This document shows positions 1-8,115 of a DNA stretch of 43,919 nucleotides, piece by piece; positions within the stretch are counted from its first letter, which is position 1; each line of letters begins with the position of its first letter. This DNA is from Lachnospiraceae bacterium (GTDB lineage: Bacteria > Bacillota > Clostridia > Lachnospirales > Lachnospiraceae). Location: the NCBI GenBank assembly GCA_024681795.1, contig JAILAD010000052.1, positions 1-43,919 of the forward strand. The letters are read 5' to 3'. The notes below the pieces were generated by a model. The model was given only the letters and a program-made list of their open reading frames with translations, had not been told where the DNA came from and ran no database searches. The translations under genes and the position numbers were made by a program.

Positions 1-12
1 AGGGAGAACAAC

Positions 13-693
13 ATGAAAATACTTGAAATCAAAAATCTCTGTAAAGAATACGGCAAAGGTGAAATAAAGGTAGATGCCTTAAAAAATGTTTCCTTTGATG
101 TTGAACAGGGTGAGTTCGTTGCCATAGTCGGTCCTTCCGGAAGCGGCAAATCCACTCTTTTACATATACTCGGCGGTGTAGATACCCCCACATCCGGTGA
201 AGTAATCATTTCAGGAACGGATATCGGAAAGTTAGACGAAAACAATCTTGCAATTTTCAGAAGAAGACAAATCGGTCTCATTTACCAGTTCTACAATCTG
301 ATTCCCATATTGAATGTGGAGGAAAACATGACCCTCCCGATTCTGTTGGACGGAAAGAAACCCGATAAAAAACTTTTAAAATCTCTCGTAGAGAAACTCG
401 GACTTAATGACAGACTGAAACACCTTCCGAATCAGTTATCCGGCGGACAGCAGCAGCGGGTTTCCATCGGCAGGGCACTGATCAACCATCCGGCGCTTCT
501 TCTGGCCGATGAACCCACCGGTAACCTGGATTCCAAAAACAGTAAGGAAATCATTTCACTGCTCAGAAAATTTAACCGCGAAAACAATCAGACGGTTATC
601 ATTATTACTCACGATGAACGTATTGCTTTAAGTGCAGACAGGGTAATTACCATTGAAGACGGCCGGATTACAAAAGATGAGGCGAGAAAATAA
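13..693 (+). CDS. ABC transporter ATP-binding protein (MacB/LolD/BceA type)
   Basis: This is the nucleotide-binding subunit that powers the permease encoded immediately downstream. The 226 residues match the usual length of MacB/LolD/BceA ATPases. Visible motifs are the Walker A loop GPSGSGKST (residues about 40-48), the signature LSGGQQQR (about 143-150), Walker B ending LLLADEPT, and the switch His in ITHD. An AGGGAG ribosome site at positions 1-6 supports the start. The stop and the permease start overlap in TAATG (691-695), so the two are translationally coupled. The substrate is unknown. The facing two-component operon suggests export of, or resistance to, a peptide or envelope-active compound, but that is inference. 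Promoter and upstream context lie outside the window. Confidence 0.93.
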   Translation: MKILEIKNLCKEYGKGEIKVDALKNVSFDVEQGEFVAIVGPSGSGKSTLLHILGGVDTPTSGEVIISGTDIGKLDENNLAIFRRRQIGLIYQFYNLIPILNVEENMTLPILLDGKKPDKKLLKSLVEKLGLNDRLKHLPNQLSGGQQQRVSIGRALINHPALLLADEPTGNLDSKNSKEIISLLRKFNRENNQTVIIITHDERIALSADRVITIEDGRITKDEARK

Positions 694-3269
694 TGAACAT
701 TATTATGAAATTAACTTTGCAACATTTAAAATCCAATCTTAAACGAACCATTGTCACCATATTCGGAATCATTGCATCAACCGCTCTGATTACCGCGATG
801 TTAACGGGCGTTTATTCGGCCTTTCAGTTCACGGGTGAGGTTACTCTTTATGCCGGCGGAAACCATCATGCGAATTTCTATCATTTAACCGAGGAAGATT
901 ACAATCAGCTTAAAAACGATCCGCTGCTTGAATTTGTCGGTGTCTGTGATACCGACAATGAGAAAACAGGGTTTTATATTGACGCCGACACCGAAAAAAG
1001 ATTCCGAACGGGAAATGTTTACCACGGCGATTCCGACGTTCTTTCACAGATGGTAACCTGCGAATATGAGGGACGACTGCCTGAAAATGCCGGTGAAATT
1101 GCTGTCGAGGAGGAATTTCTAAAAAACAATCATCTTAATCTTCACCCCGGCGATACTCTTTCTTTTCATCAGGGATACCGCTATGGGTACGAAGGCGACG
1201 AACTTGTCTACTATGGCGGAAGTTACAAATCAGCCGAGGATTTCTGCGTCTTAAGTAATGAGACATGCACTGTTACTGCGATTCTTCACCATAACGAGCC
1301 CACCAAATCCTTTGACATTCTTCGCGGAACGGACGGCTTTCCTGCGAAAAACCTGGTCTATATAACACTGAAAAAAACCGACAGAAACTCGGTAAATACC
1401 TTAAGGAGCATCGCCGCTTCCCATAATCTTAAACTTAACGAATTAAATACTGAATATCTGATGACTTTATTCGTTAAAAGCATACCCTCCAATCCGGTGA
1501 ACTCAATCTACAAACTTTTGGCAACCGCACTTGTAATCATCATCATTGCTTCTTCGATTATGATTTACAACGCATTTGCAATGTCTCTTACCGAGCGATT
1601 GAAATATCTCGGAATGCTCTCAAGCGTCGGTGCAACCGGAAGACAGAAAAAAGCAAGCGTATATTACGAAGGTCTCCTTCTCGGAATCGTAGGCATTCCT
1701 CTGGGCTATTTGCTCGGAATACTCGGCTGTATTGTCACACTGCGTTTTACTGGCTCTCTTATTCTTAATTCCAAAATGCTTTATGGAATTAATACCACCA
1801 TGATGGGACACATCCCCGTAAAAACACATCCCGCCATCGTTCTTGCCACCATTCTGTTTTCCGTGATGACCATTTTTATTTCGTCGTTTATTCCTGCCGT
1901 TAAGGCAAGCCGGATTACGGCAATCGAAGCAATCCGGCAAAGCAATACCATCAAGCTTCGGGCATGGAAACTGAAGGTTCTTCCTTTTGTAAAACTGATC
2001 TTCGGATACGAAGGCGAGCTGGCTTCAAAGAATATAAAAAGAAACGGTGCAAAGGGTGTGGTAATCACCGCTTCCATGGCTGTCTCAATTATTTTATTAA
2101 TCAGTGTTATGTTCCTGGTTGAGCTGTTTAACAAAGAAAACAGTTATGAAATTGAAATCCCTTTCCAGGTTTTTGCTTCCGCTTCTCTAAACGAGCGCGA
2201 ACGGTTAAAGGAGGATATTTTAAAAATCGACGGCGTGGAAAAAGTTTTTGTGGCGGAAATGATTTCCTATAATTTCAATCCGAAGGACAAAGACGGAAAA
2301 ATGCGTGAAATTCCAAATACCGCAATCAGAAATCCGGAATTTCTAACCAAAGATTACAAAGATCTTTTTGACAGGACAAATGATATCTGGGCGATTCCTG
2401 TCGAAGATGAGGATTTCAGAAAAATCTGTGAGAAAAACGGCATCGATGATACCAAATTTTTCGGGGATGAACTTCGGGGAGTTTTGTTAAACAATTACAC
2501 CCATAAGCCTTCGAGAAAAGATGTCTTTAACGACAAAATCCTCGGCCAAAAACTATTTTACGACAAAGCCGATGGCAACCCGCCCGCTATCGTAATTTCG
2601 GATTTCGTCAAATGGGATAAAGCAATCGAAGAATACAGACTATCTCCCAAAGGAAGCATCTCCGTTTATGTTCCTTCCTCCATCATGGACCGCGAATATG
2701 TGAAATGCGTGGACGAAAAAGACCTTACCTGCATATACGGAATACAGTGTAAAAATCATGAAGAGGTATATGAAAAAATATCGGATCTTTTAACTTACGA
2801 CGGCTATACCAATACGACCTCTTCCGATGTCGAAGACCAGCTTATCATAATGAAAACCCTGATGACACTGATAAAAACCGTAATGTACGGATTTATCGTT
2901 TTGATTTCACTTATCGTAATCGCAAATATCGTAAACACGATTACGACGGGAGTTCATCTAAGACGCAAAGAATTTGCGATGTTTAAATCGGTCGGAATGA
3001 CAAGGTTCTGCTTTAAGAAGATGCTTTTCCTGGAGACTTTCCTCTACGGATTAAGAGCGCTCTTATTCGGTCTTCCGGTTTCAGCGTTAATAAGCTTCTT
3101 TATCTATAAAAATGTTCCAACTCCGAATTCCGCATTTGAACTGAACTTCCTTACCTATATTTTTGTTTCCCTCGGAGTATTTGCAATCGTCGGAATCAGT
3201 ATGCTTTTATCGGCAGGAAAAACAAGCAACGAAACCATCGTAGACGTACTGAAGGAGGACATCTGCTGA
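693..3269 (+). CDS. ABC transporter permease with two FtsX domains
   Basis: This is the membrane subunit partnering the preceding ATPase. The 858 residues show one N-terminal membrane segment (about 19-42), a large polar extracytoplasmic stretch, and a first FtsX-like block of three segments (about 275-405). A further segment lies near 455-475, followed by a second polar domain and a second three-segment FtsX block (about 735-845), so about eight membrane segments. This duplicated layout fits type VII (MacB/LolCE-like) ABC systems that work mechanically on substrates outside the membrane. It differs from canonical BceB, which has ten segments and one large loop. The gene ends 13 bases before the convergent kinase gene. 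The substrate cannot be read from sequence. Confidence 0.9.
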   Translation: MNIIMKLTLQHLKSNLKRTIVTIFGIIASTALITAMLTGVYSAFQFTGEVTLYAGGNHHANFYHLTEEDYNQLKNDPLLEFVGVCDTDNEKTGFYIDADTEKRFRTGNVYHGDSDVLSQMVTCEYEGRLPENAGEIAVEEEFLKNNHLNLHPGDTLSFHQGYRYGYEGDELVYYGGSYKSAEDFCVLSNETCTVTAILHHNEPTKSFDILRGTDGFPAKNLVYITLKKTDRNSVNTLRSIAASHNLKLNELNTEYLMTLFVKSIPSNPVNSIYKLLATALVIIIIASSIMIYNAFAMSLTERLKYLGMLSSVGATGRQKKASVYYEGLLLGIVGIPLGYLLGILGCIVTLRFTGSLILNSKMLYGINTTMMGHIPVKTHPAIVLATILFSVMTIFISSFIPAVKASRITAIEAIRQSNTIKLRAWKLKVLPFVKLIFGYEGELASKNIKRNGAKGVVITASMAVSIILLISVMFLVELFNKENSYEIEIPFQVFASASLNERERLKEDILKIDGVEKVFVAEMISYNFNPKDKDGKMREIPNTAIRNPEFLTKDYKDLFDRTNDIWAIPVEDEDFRKICEKNGIDDTKFFGDELRGVLLNNYTHKPSRKDVFNDKILGQKLFYDKADGNPPAIVISDFVKWDKAIEEYRLSPKGSISVYVPSSIMDREYVKCVDEKDLTCIYGIQCKNHEEVYEKISDLLTYDGYTNTTSSDVEDQLIIMKTLMTLIKTVMYGFIVLISLIVIANIVNTITTGVHLRRKEFAMFKSVGMTRFCFKKMLFLETFLYGLRALLFGLPVSALISFFIYKNVPTPNSAFELNFLTYIFVSLGVFAIVGISMLLSAGKTSNETIVDVLKEDIC

Positions 3270-3282
3270 AAGTCCGTCTTTA

Positions 3283-4278
3283 CTAAATCAGTGTTTTATA
3301 AAATTTGATGATAAATTTTGTTCCGACTCCCTCCGTACTCTCCACGGTAATCTCTCCCTGCTCCCCTTCGAGGATGGATTTTGAAAGGGCAAGACCGATT
3401 CCCACACTGTCTTTGCCGGCATTCTTTCCTTTGTAGAACCGTTCAAAAATGTGGGGAATATCTTCCACGGCGATGCCACAGCCCGTGTCTTTTACGGTAA
3501 GCTGAGTGTATATATTGGTATCGACCGTGGACACGGACAATTCCCCACCGTCGTTCATATGCTCAATGCAGTTTTTGATGATATTCTGAACTGCTTCAAC
3601 AGTCCAGTTTTTATCGCATCGAACAGTAATGTCGGAAACATCGGATTTAAATCGGATATTTCTTATTTCAAACTGAATACCGAATGGTTTTACCGCTTCT
3701 TCGATAAGTTCTATGGATGAAACATCTTCTTTTTTCAGTACGATGGTACCAGCGTCAAGCTTGGAGAGTTTCAGCAGTGTTTGTATCAGCCAGTTCATTC
3801 TGTTAAGCTGCGAAGACTGCGTCTGAAGAAACTCACATCTTTTGCTTTCATCCTGCTCATCCACCAGAAGATCATTCATAACCATCATGGATGTGAGCGG
3901 AGTTTTTAACTGATGGCTGATATCGGCAATTGCCGCAGCAAGGTTCTTTTTATCGTCTGAAATAAGTTCCTTCTGATACTTTAAAGTCGAAGTCGTCTTG
4001 TAAATATTTGTCTTTAAGATCGACAGTTCGCCCTCTTCCTGATCCAACAATTCATTGTCTTCATTATCCTCGAGTACACGTACCAGATAATCGTTTAGTT
4101 TCCCAATATCCCTGTATCTCTTATTCGTATAAACGAAAAAAAGAGCCAACAAAACAAGCCCTGTCGCAAACACTGTGGCAGCGGGGATCGGGCCTAAAAA
4201 TGCTGCGCTTAATGCTGTAGCAAGCGTGGTGAAGGCAGCTCCGATTATTATCATATTGCGAAATTCTTTGTTTTTCAT
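3283..4278 (-). CDS. Sensor histidine kinase with short extracellular loop
   Basis: This is the membrane sensor kinase of a two-component system. Two membrane segments (about 8-28 and 33-51) are separated by only a few residues, the design of intramembrane-sensing kinases such as BceS, which usually read the state of a partner ABC transporter. The H-box contains ISHQLKTPL with the phospho-acceptor His122. A HATPase_c domain follows, with an N box around IIKNCIEH, G1 DTGCGIA, an F box FERFYKG and G2 GIGLALSK. The 331-residue length is normal. It lies 46 bases downstream of the response regulator, and a MacB/Bce-like transporter converges on it, so transporter-dependent sensing is a reasonable inference. 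The ligand is unknown. Confidence 0.9.
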   Translation of the reverse strand: MKNKEFRNMIIIGAAFTTLATALSAAFLGPIPAATVFATGLVLLALFFVYTNKRYRDIGKLNDYLVRVLEDNEDNELLDQEEGELSILKTNIYKTTSTLKYQKELISDDKKNLAAAIADISHQLKTPLTSMMVMNDLLVDEQDESKRCEFLQTQSSQLNRMNWLIQTLLKLSKLDAGTIVLKKEDVSSIELIEEAVKPFGIQFEIRNIRFKSDVSDITVRCDKNWTVEAVQNIIKNCIEHMNDGGELSVSTVDTNIYTQLTVKDTGCGIAVEDIPHIFERFYKGKNAGKDSVGIGLALSKSILEGEQGEITVESTEGVGTKFIIKFYKTLI

Positions 4279-4324
4279 TTTTATTCTCAGTCTGTATCCG
4301 GCACCTGCTCCGACTCTTCCATTC

Positions 4325-5032
4325 CTATTTGTCTACGATATATCCCATGCCTCGAACCGTTTTGATAAGTTTCGGGTCTGAGGGATCTTTTTCAATTTTA
4401 TCCCGCAGTCTTTTAATATATACCGTAAGCGTATTGTCGTTTACAAAATCTCCGCTTATATCCCACATGCAGGATAACAGTTGATTTCTTGTAAGCACGA
4501 CACCCCGGTTGTTTAAAAATGTTAAAAGAAGACGGTACTCAAGAGCCGTAAGCTCGATACTTTCTTCTTTGCCCGTATTCTCATCCTTAATCGTAACCTT
4601 TGCCTCATTGGTATAAATACAAAGGTTTCCGAGTATTTCGGTGCCCGATGCCGCATCGCTTCCTTTGTCGCCCTTTCCCGCTCTTCGAAGAACGCTTTTG
4701 ATTCTGGCCATCAGTTCGTTAACCCTGAACGGCTTGCAGATATAATCATCTGCACCGAGTTCCAGGCCCATGACAACATTTACTTCCGCATCGACGGCAG
4801 TCAAAAAAATAACCGGGATATCTTCCGATTCTTTTAAAAATCTGCAGATATCATACCCGCTTCCGTCCGGAAGATTGATATCCAGAATACTTAAGTCGTA
4901 TTCATTAATTTTCCAGACTGCTTTGGCTTCAGCGGCTGTTTTTATATGCGTGACTTCATATCCTTCTTTTTCCAGAGAATACTTAAGTCCCATAGCGATT
5001 GCGTCATCATCTTCAACCAATAATATTTTCAT
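4325..5032 (-). CDS. OmpR-family response regulator
   Basis: This is a DNA-binding response regulator: a receiver domain (residues 1-120) with acidic pocket Asp8/Asp9, phospho-acceptor Asp51 in the context SILDINLPD, and Lys in CKPFRVNEL. A winged-helix effector domain (about 135-235) contains the typical LTALEYRLL and VYIKRLRDKIE segments. The length of 235 is standard. Its ATG overlaps the stop of the upstream hydrolase gene (ATGA at 5029-5032), so production is translationally coupled to the hydrolase. The cognate kinase is immediately downstream. It probably binds the direct repeat upstream of its own operon (5930-5979) and may control the facing ABC transporter; both are inferences. Confidence 0.93.
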   Translation of the reverse strand: MKILLVEDDDAIAMGLKYSLEKEGYEVTHIKTAAEAKAVWKINEYDLSILDINLPDGSGYDICRFLKESEDIPVIFLTAVDAEVNVVMGLELGADDYICKPFRVNELMARIKSVLRRAGKGDKGSDAASGTEILGNLCIYTNEAKVTIKDENTGKEESIELTALEYRLLLTFLNNRGVVLTRNQLLSCMWDISGDFVNDNTLTVYIKRLRDKIEKDPSDPKLIKTVRGMGYIVDK

Positions 5033-5859
5033 AATATAATCCTTGAATCATTTTCAGAAATAAAGTTTTCAATTATGTGATTCACTTCTTCGGGATTGTC
5101 CGTGTTGGAATTATGTCCCGCACCCACTATCCACTCAATGGGTATTCCGGACTGTTCGGCCCACACCTCATTGTAACGTTTCGTAAATCCCGCATGGTCC
5201 TTTGTTCCGCAAATCAGAAGTGAAGGGCATTTGATTTTATAGGGCAATTCTGCCTTTATTGCCCGGGCCACGATAGTAAATCCGTGACCGGCAAGTTTGG
5301 TATATCTCTCCTTATCGTTATCGTATGTAAGCATCATTCTGTACATGCATCCTCTGCCGTAGCGTGTGGTTGCAACACCGTCGGTGCCCTGACGCATCAG
5401 CAGCTTCCATGGATACATTCTGTACATCGTTTCTGTATGTTCCAGCGATTTTAATTCCCACTCTTTGTAGTAATTTTTCTGAAGCGGTGCGGAATCAATC
5501 GAGATAAATCCGGCAATCTTTTCGGGAAAAAGCTGTGCATACATCTGTCCGACATATCCGCCCATTGACTGACCAATGATGATCGGATGGTCGTATCCTT
5601 CTTTCATGAGAATCTCATCGAGCCACCTTGCCTTGTCTTCAAGTGTAAAATCCATTTTAAACGGATAGGAAAACGCATGTCCCGGAGCATCCCAGACCAG
5701 CACGGAGCACTTCTTTTGAAAATACCGGATCTGCTTTATAAACAGTCTGTGATCCGCAGTCAACCCGGGCAAAAACACAAGCTCCGGTGCATCTTCCTTC
5801 TTTTCATTTGTCCAGTAAACGATGGTTCCTTTGGATGTCTTAAATATATTTCTTTTCAT
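5029..5859 (-). CDS. Alpha/beta hydrolase, first gene of the two-component operon
   Basis: This is a predicted cytoplasmic alpha/beta-hydrolase-fold enzyme of 276 residues. The oxyanion region is FLPGLTADHR, the nucleophile elbow is GQSMGG with Ser98, the acid is likely the Asp in CGTKDHAG, and the catalytic His is in GAGHNSNTDNPEE. No signal peptide is visible. It precedes and overlaps the response regulator gene by four bases, so the three genes form one operon. Such hydrolases are often esterases or lipases, or hydrolyse small signals, but no substrate can be assigned. The pairing with a sensor system could mean that it modifies the sensed compound, which is speculation. Confidence 0.85.
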   Translation of the reverse strand: MKRNIFKTSKGTIVYWTNEKKEDAPELVFLPGLTADHRLFIKQIRYFQKKCSVLVWDAPGHAFSYPFKMDFTLEDKARWLDEILMKEGYDHPIIIGQSMGGYVGQMYAQLFPEKIAGFISIDSAPLQKNYYKEWELKSLEHTETMYRMYPWKLLMRQGTDGVATTRYGRGCMYRMMLTYDNDKERYTKLAGHGFTIVARAIKAELPYKIKCPSLLICGTKDHAGFTKRYNEVWAEQSGIPIEWIVGAGHNSNTDNPEEVNHIIENFISENDSRIIL

Positions 5860-5877
5860 ATCCGTTCTCCATATAAT

Positions 5878-5923
5878 CCTGTAACTTTATACAGGGTATA
5901 ATTCTTTATTTACATTTTTACAA
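5878..5923 (-). promoter_or_regulatory. Promoter of the hydrolase-response regulator-kinase operon
   Basis: Read on the minus strand, TTGTAA (5918-5923), a 17-base spacer and TATACC (5895-5900) form a sigma-A-like promoter about 40 bases upstream of the hydrolase start. A perfect inverted repeat CCTGTA-N6-TACAGG (5878-5895) covers the expected transcription start and touches the -10 box, the position of a repressor site or leader hairpin. Confidence 0.55.
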
Positions 5924-5929
5924 AATAAC

Positions 5930-5979
5930 GTCATTTCTTCAATATTTTTCCGTATGGAAAATGTCATTTTTTCAATTTT
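5930..5979 (-). promoter_or_regulatory. Candidate response-regulator binding site (direct repeat)
   Basis: On the plus strand GTCATTTCTTCAAT (5930-5943) and GTCATTTTTTCAAT (5963-5976) are direct repeats 33 bases apart, about three helical turns, ending just upstream of the -35 box of the operon promoter. OmpR-family regulators typically bind such phased direct repeats, so autoregulation is likely but unproven. Confidence 0.4.
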
Positions 5980-5992
5980 GATTCTCTAACCA

Positions 5993-6823
5993 TCATAAAA
6001 AACTCCCTATAACCGCATCGATTTCATTCGTTCCAAGCGGATTCGTTGTCGTCTCCTCTGTAATGATCAGATTTTTCCCAAGAATAATCCCTTCTTTCAT
6101 CATGGATTTCATTTTGAATACTGCTTGTCTTGCGTACTCTCTGTCATCCATCATCCCCCGGTGTTCCCAGTAGATTTCTTTACGCGTCCTGACATCAAGG
6201 ATTGTAAAGTCCGGATAAATTATTGTACTGTTAGAAAGAGTCAGAGGGCACTCATACTTGTATGGAATCCCTTTATCCGCAAGCTTGTTCGCTATGGTCA
6301 ATTCCGATTTGGAACGTACCAGCTCTCCATTATTTGTTTGGTACACCGGAATATATTCCGGGATTGCTTTTCCTTGGTACGGAATATGACACCATGCTGC
6401 AATATAGTCATCATCCGATGAGTCTATTGGGTCGATATACTGCTTGATTTCCGACGGGAAACGCGAATACGTTTGTTGAATCTTTTTTATTATATTATTC
6501 GTTTTTTTCAGGAAATTTCCGAGGTTTTTGATCTCAACCTTCAGAAGTTTCAACACTTTCTCATAATAGGATTTCCGGAGGAAAATTCCAATCGTCTGTG
6601 CATCGGTTTTACGAATATATTTTCCACCTGTATCTGATTTATCCTCACGAAGATAAAATTGAACTCTTTTCCCTGAATTTACAATATGAATAATCCCGGA
6701 GGGAGCTTTTTGAATTTCGCTTTCTATCTTTTCTGCGCATTTTTTAAGTTCCTCGTAACGCCTTTCTGCCTCTTCGTATAAAAAAGTGGGTTTGAGTTTG
6801 TTTGATTCCATGTTATGTCTCAT
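5993..6823 (-). CDS. PD-(D/E)XK nuclease-like protein of unknown role
   Basis: The gene encodes a protein of about 276 residues. The N-terminal half is Lys/Glu-rich and helical, probably coiled. The C-terminal part carries the order of conserved elements seen in restriction-like PD-(D/E)XK domains: an early Glu in RSKSELTIANKL, the Asp in YPDFTILD, then EHRGMMDDREYA followed by a Lys-rich helix. This suggests a nucleic-acid cleaving or binding fold, though the final catalytic Lys is replaced by a WEHRG-type motif common in uncharacterised relatives. I chose ATG 6823, which has AAAGGA eight bases upstream; an in-frame ATG at 6844 has a weaker site. No methylase, helicase or toxin partner is adjacent. 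It sits alone behind the 62-bp repeat block, which might mark an acquired locus. Confidence 0.6.
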   Translation of the reverse strand: MRHNMESNKLKPTFLYEEAERRYEELKKCAEKIESEIQKAPSGIIHIVNSGKRVQFYLREDKSDTGGKYIRKTDAQTIGIFLRKSYYEKVLKLLKVEIKNLGNFLKKTNNIIKKIQQTYSRFPSEIKQYIDPIDSSDDDYIAAWCHIPYQGKAIPEYIPVYQTNNGELVRSKSELTIANKLADKGIPYKYECPLTLSNSTIIYPDFTILDVRTRKEIYWEHRGMMDDREYARQAVFKMKSMMKEGIILGKNLIITEETTTNPLGTNEIDAVIGSFL

Positions 6824-6864
6824 TTGATTTTCCTTTCTTTTCATCTTTATTTGAAATGTATGGG

Positions 6865-7050
6865 AATTTTGATGCTCCTTCAGCGCCAGCAGCTTGCTTA
6901 AAGCATCAGAATTAGATAATTTGAGGAATTTTGATGCCTCTTCAGCTCCGGTGGCTTGCTTAAAGCATCAGAATTAAATAATTTGAGGGATTTTGATGCT
7001 TTGGCGCAGATGGGTGATTGCCAAAGGCATCAGAATTAGAAAATTCGAGA
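6865..7050. repeat. Three tandem 62-bp hairpin repeats
   Basis: Units occupy 6865-6926, 6927-6988 and 6989-7050, each exactly 62 bases. Each starts with (A/G)ATTTTGATGC, ends with GCATCAGAATTA plus an A/T-rich tail and GAG(G/A), and has GATGC/GCATC arms that fold into a hairpin. Units 1 and 2 are closely similar; unit 3 has a different stem interior that still pairs (TTTGGC with GCCAAA). The block lies between the nuclease-like gene and guaA, and the guaA terminator continues the same GATGC...GCATC theme. Confidence 0.85.
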
Positions 7051-7083
7051 AAAATCGATGCCCCACCCAAAGGCGGGGCATCG
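7050..7083 (-). terminator. Rho-independent terminator of guaA
   Basis: CGATGCCCC (7056-7064) and GGGGCATCG (7075-7083) form a perfect nine-base stem. On the minus strand it is followed by ATTTTT (7050-7055), a terminator for guaA, which ends at 7105. Confidence 0.75.
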
Positions 7084-7104
7084 CAAGAAATATCAAAAAA
7101 TCAA

Positions 7105-8088
7105 TTATTCGTACTCTACCGTTGCCGGGGGCTTAGGTGTATAGTCGAAGAGAACACGATTGATGCCCGGAACTTCGGCGATGATTCGGTTTACGAGATG
7201 GTCAATCAGTTCGTCGGAAAGATGCTCTACGGTCACTTCCATAACGTCTGTTGTATTGATTGCACGGATAATACACGGCCAGTCAAACGTTCTCTTTCCG
7301 TCTTTTACGCCCGTTGATTTAAAATCGGGCACAACAGTGAAATACTGCCATACCTTACCTGCCAGACCGTTCCTTGCAAATTCTTCACGAAGAATCGCAT
7401 CGGATTCACGGACTGCTTCCAGACGGTCCCTGGTAATTGCACCCGGGCAACGAACACCAAGTCCGGGTCCGGGGAACGGCTGACGATAAACCATGCCCTC
7501 GGGAAGTCCCAGCTGAACACCGACCACACGAACTTCATCCTTGAAAAGGATACGAACCGGCTCCACCAGTTCAAAATCCATATCTTCGGGAAGTCCGCCT
7601 GCATTATGATGTGCTTTGATTCCGGCATCGCTTTCTAAAATATCCGGCCATATGGTTCCCTGTGCAAGGAATTCGATTCCGTCAAGTTTGCGGGCTTCTT
7701 CAGCAAATACCTCGATGAACTCGCCGCCGATGATTTTTCTCTTCTGCTCGGGATCCGTTACTCCCTCCAGTTTGTCAAGGAAACGATCTGTTGCATCCAC
7801 ATAAATCAGATTCGCTTTCATCTGATTACGGAATACTTCGATTACCTGCTCGGGTTCACCCTTGCGGAGAAGTCCGTGATTTACATGTACGCAGGTTAAC
7901 TGATCACCGATTGCCTTAATTAAAAGTGCGGCAACAACGGATGAATCCACACCGCCGGAAAGGGCTAAAAGAACTTTTTTGTCTCCTACCTGTTCCTTAA
8001 TGAGTTTAATCTGCTCTGCGATAAAGGCATCCGCAAGTTCGGGGGTTGTAATCCGGACCATATCGTCCGGACGTCTGATTTCGGCCAT
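7105..8088 (-). CDS. guaA: GMP synthase ATP-pyrophosphatase subunit without glutaminase domain
   Basis: It catalyses ATP-dependent amination of XMP to GMP. The protein begins with a short lead, then the ATP-pyrophosphatase P-loop SGGVDSS (residues 44-50), the conserved RKIIGGEFIEVF segment, IKAHHNAGGLPEDM, the PFPGPGLGVR signature, and the C-terminal dimerisation domain ending KPPATVEYE. Bacterial GuaA is normally about 510-525 residues with an N-terminal class I glutamine amidotransferase; here the 327-residue protein has none. A strong AGGAGG eight bases before the ATG shows that this is a true start, and the upstream gene is an unrelated lipoprotein. It could use free ammonia or a separately encoded amidotransferase subunit, as archaeal two-subunit enzymes do. 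A second full-length guaA may exist elsewhere. Confidence 0.9.
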   Translation of the reverse strand: MAEIRRPDDMVRITTPELADAFIAEQIKLIKEQVGDKKVLLALSGGVDSSVVAALLIKAIGDQLTCVHVNHGLLRKGEPEQVIEVFRNQMKANLIYVDATDRFLDKLEGVTDPEQKRKIIGGEFIEVFAEEARKLDGIEFLAQGTIWPDILESDAGIKAHHNAGGLPEDMDFELVEPVRILFKDEVRVVGVQLGLPEGMVYRQPFPGPGLGVRCPGAITRDRLEAVRESDAILREEFARNGLAGKVWQYFTVVPDFKSTGVKDGKRTFDWPCIIRAINTTDVMEVTVEHLSDELIDHLVNRIIAEVPGINRVLFDYTPKPPATVEYE

Positions 8089-8115
8089 TTCTTAATCCTC
8101 CTGATGTTATATTTT

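Noticed and set aside
1620-2134. Open frames on the minus strand inside the permease gene, and similar antisense frames elsewhere
   Set aside because: No ribosome sites, no recognisable families, and full overlap with well-supported genes.
13-5032. Classical BceRS-BceAB bacitracin module
   Set aside because: The permease has two FtsX blocks and about eight segments instead of the BceB ten-segment layout, so only a general Bce-like arrangement is claimed.
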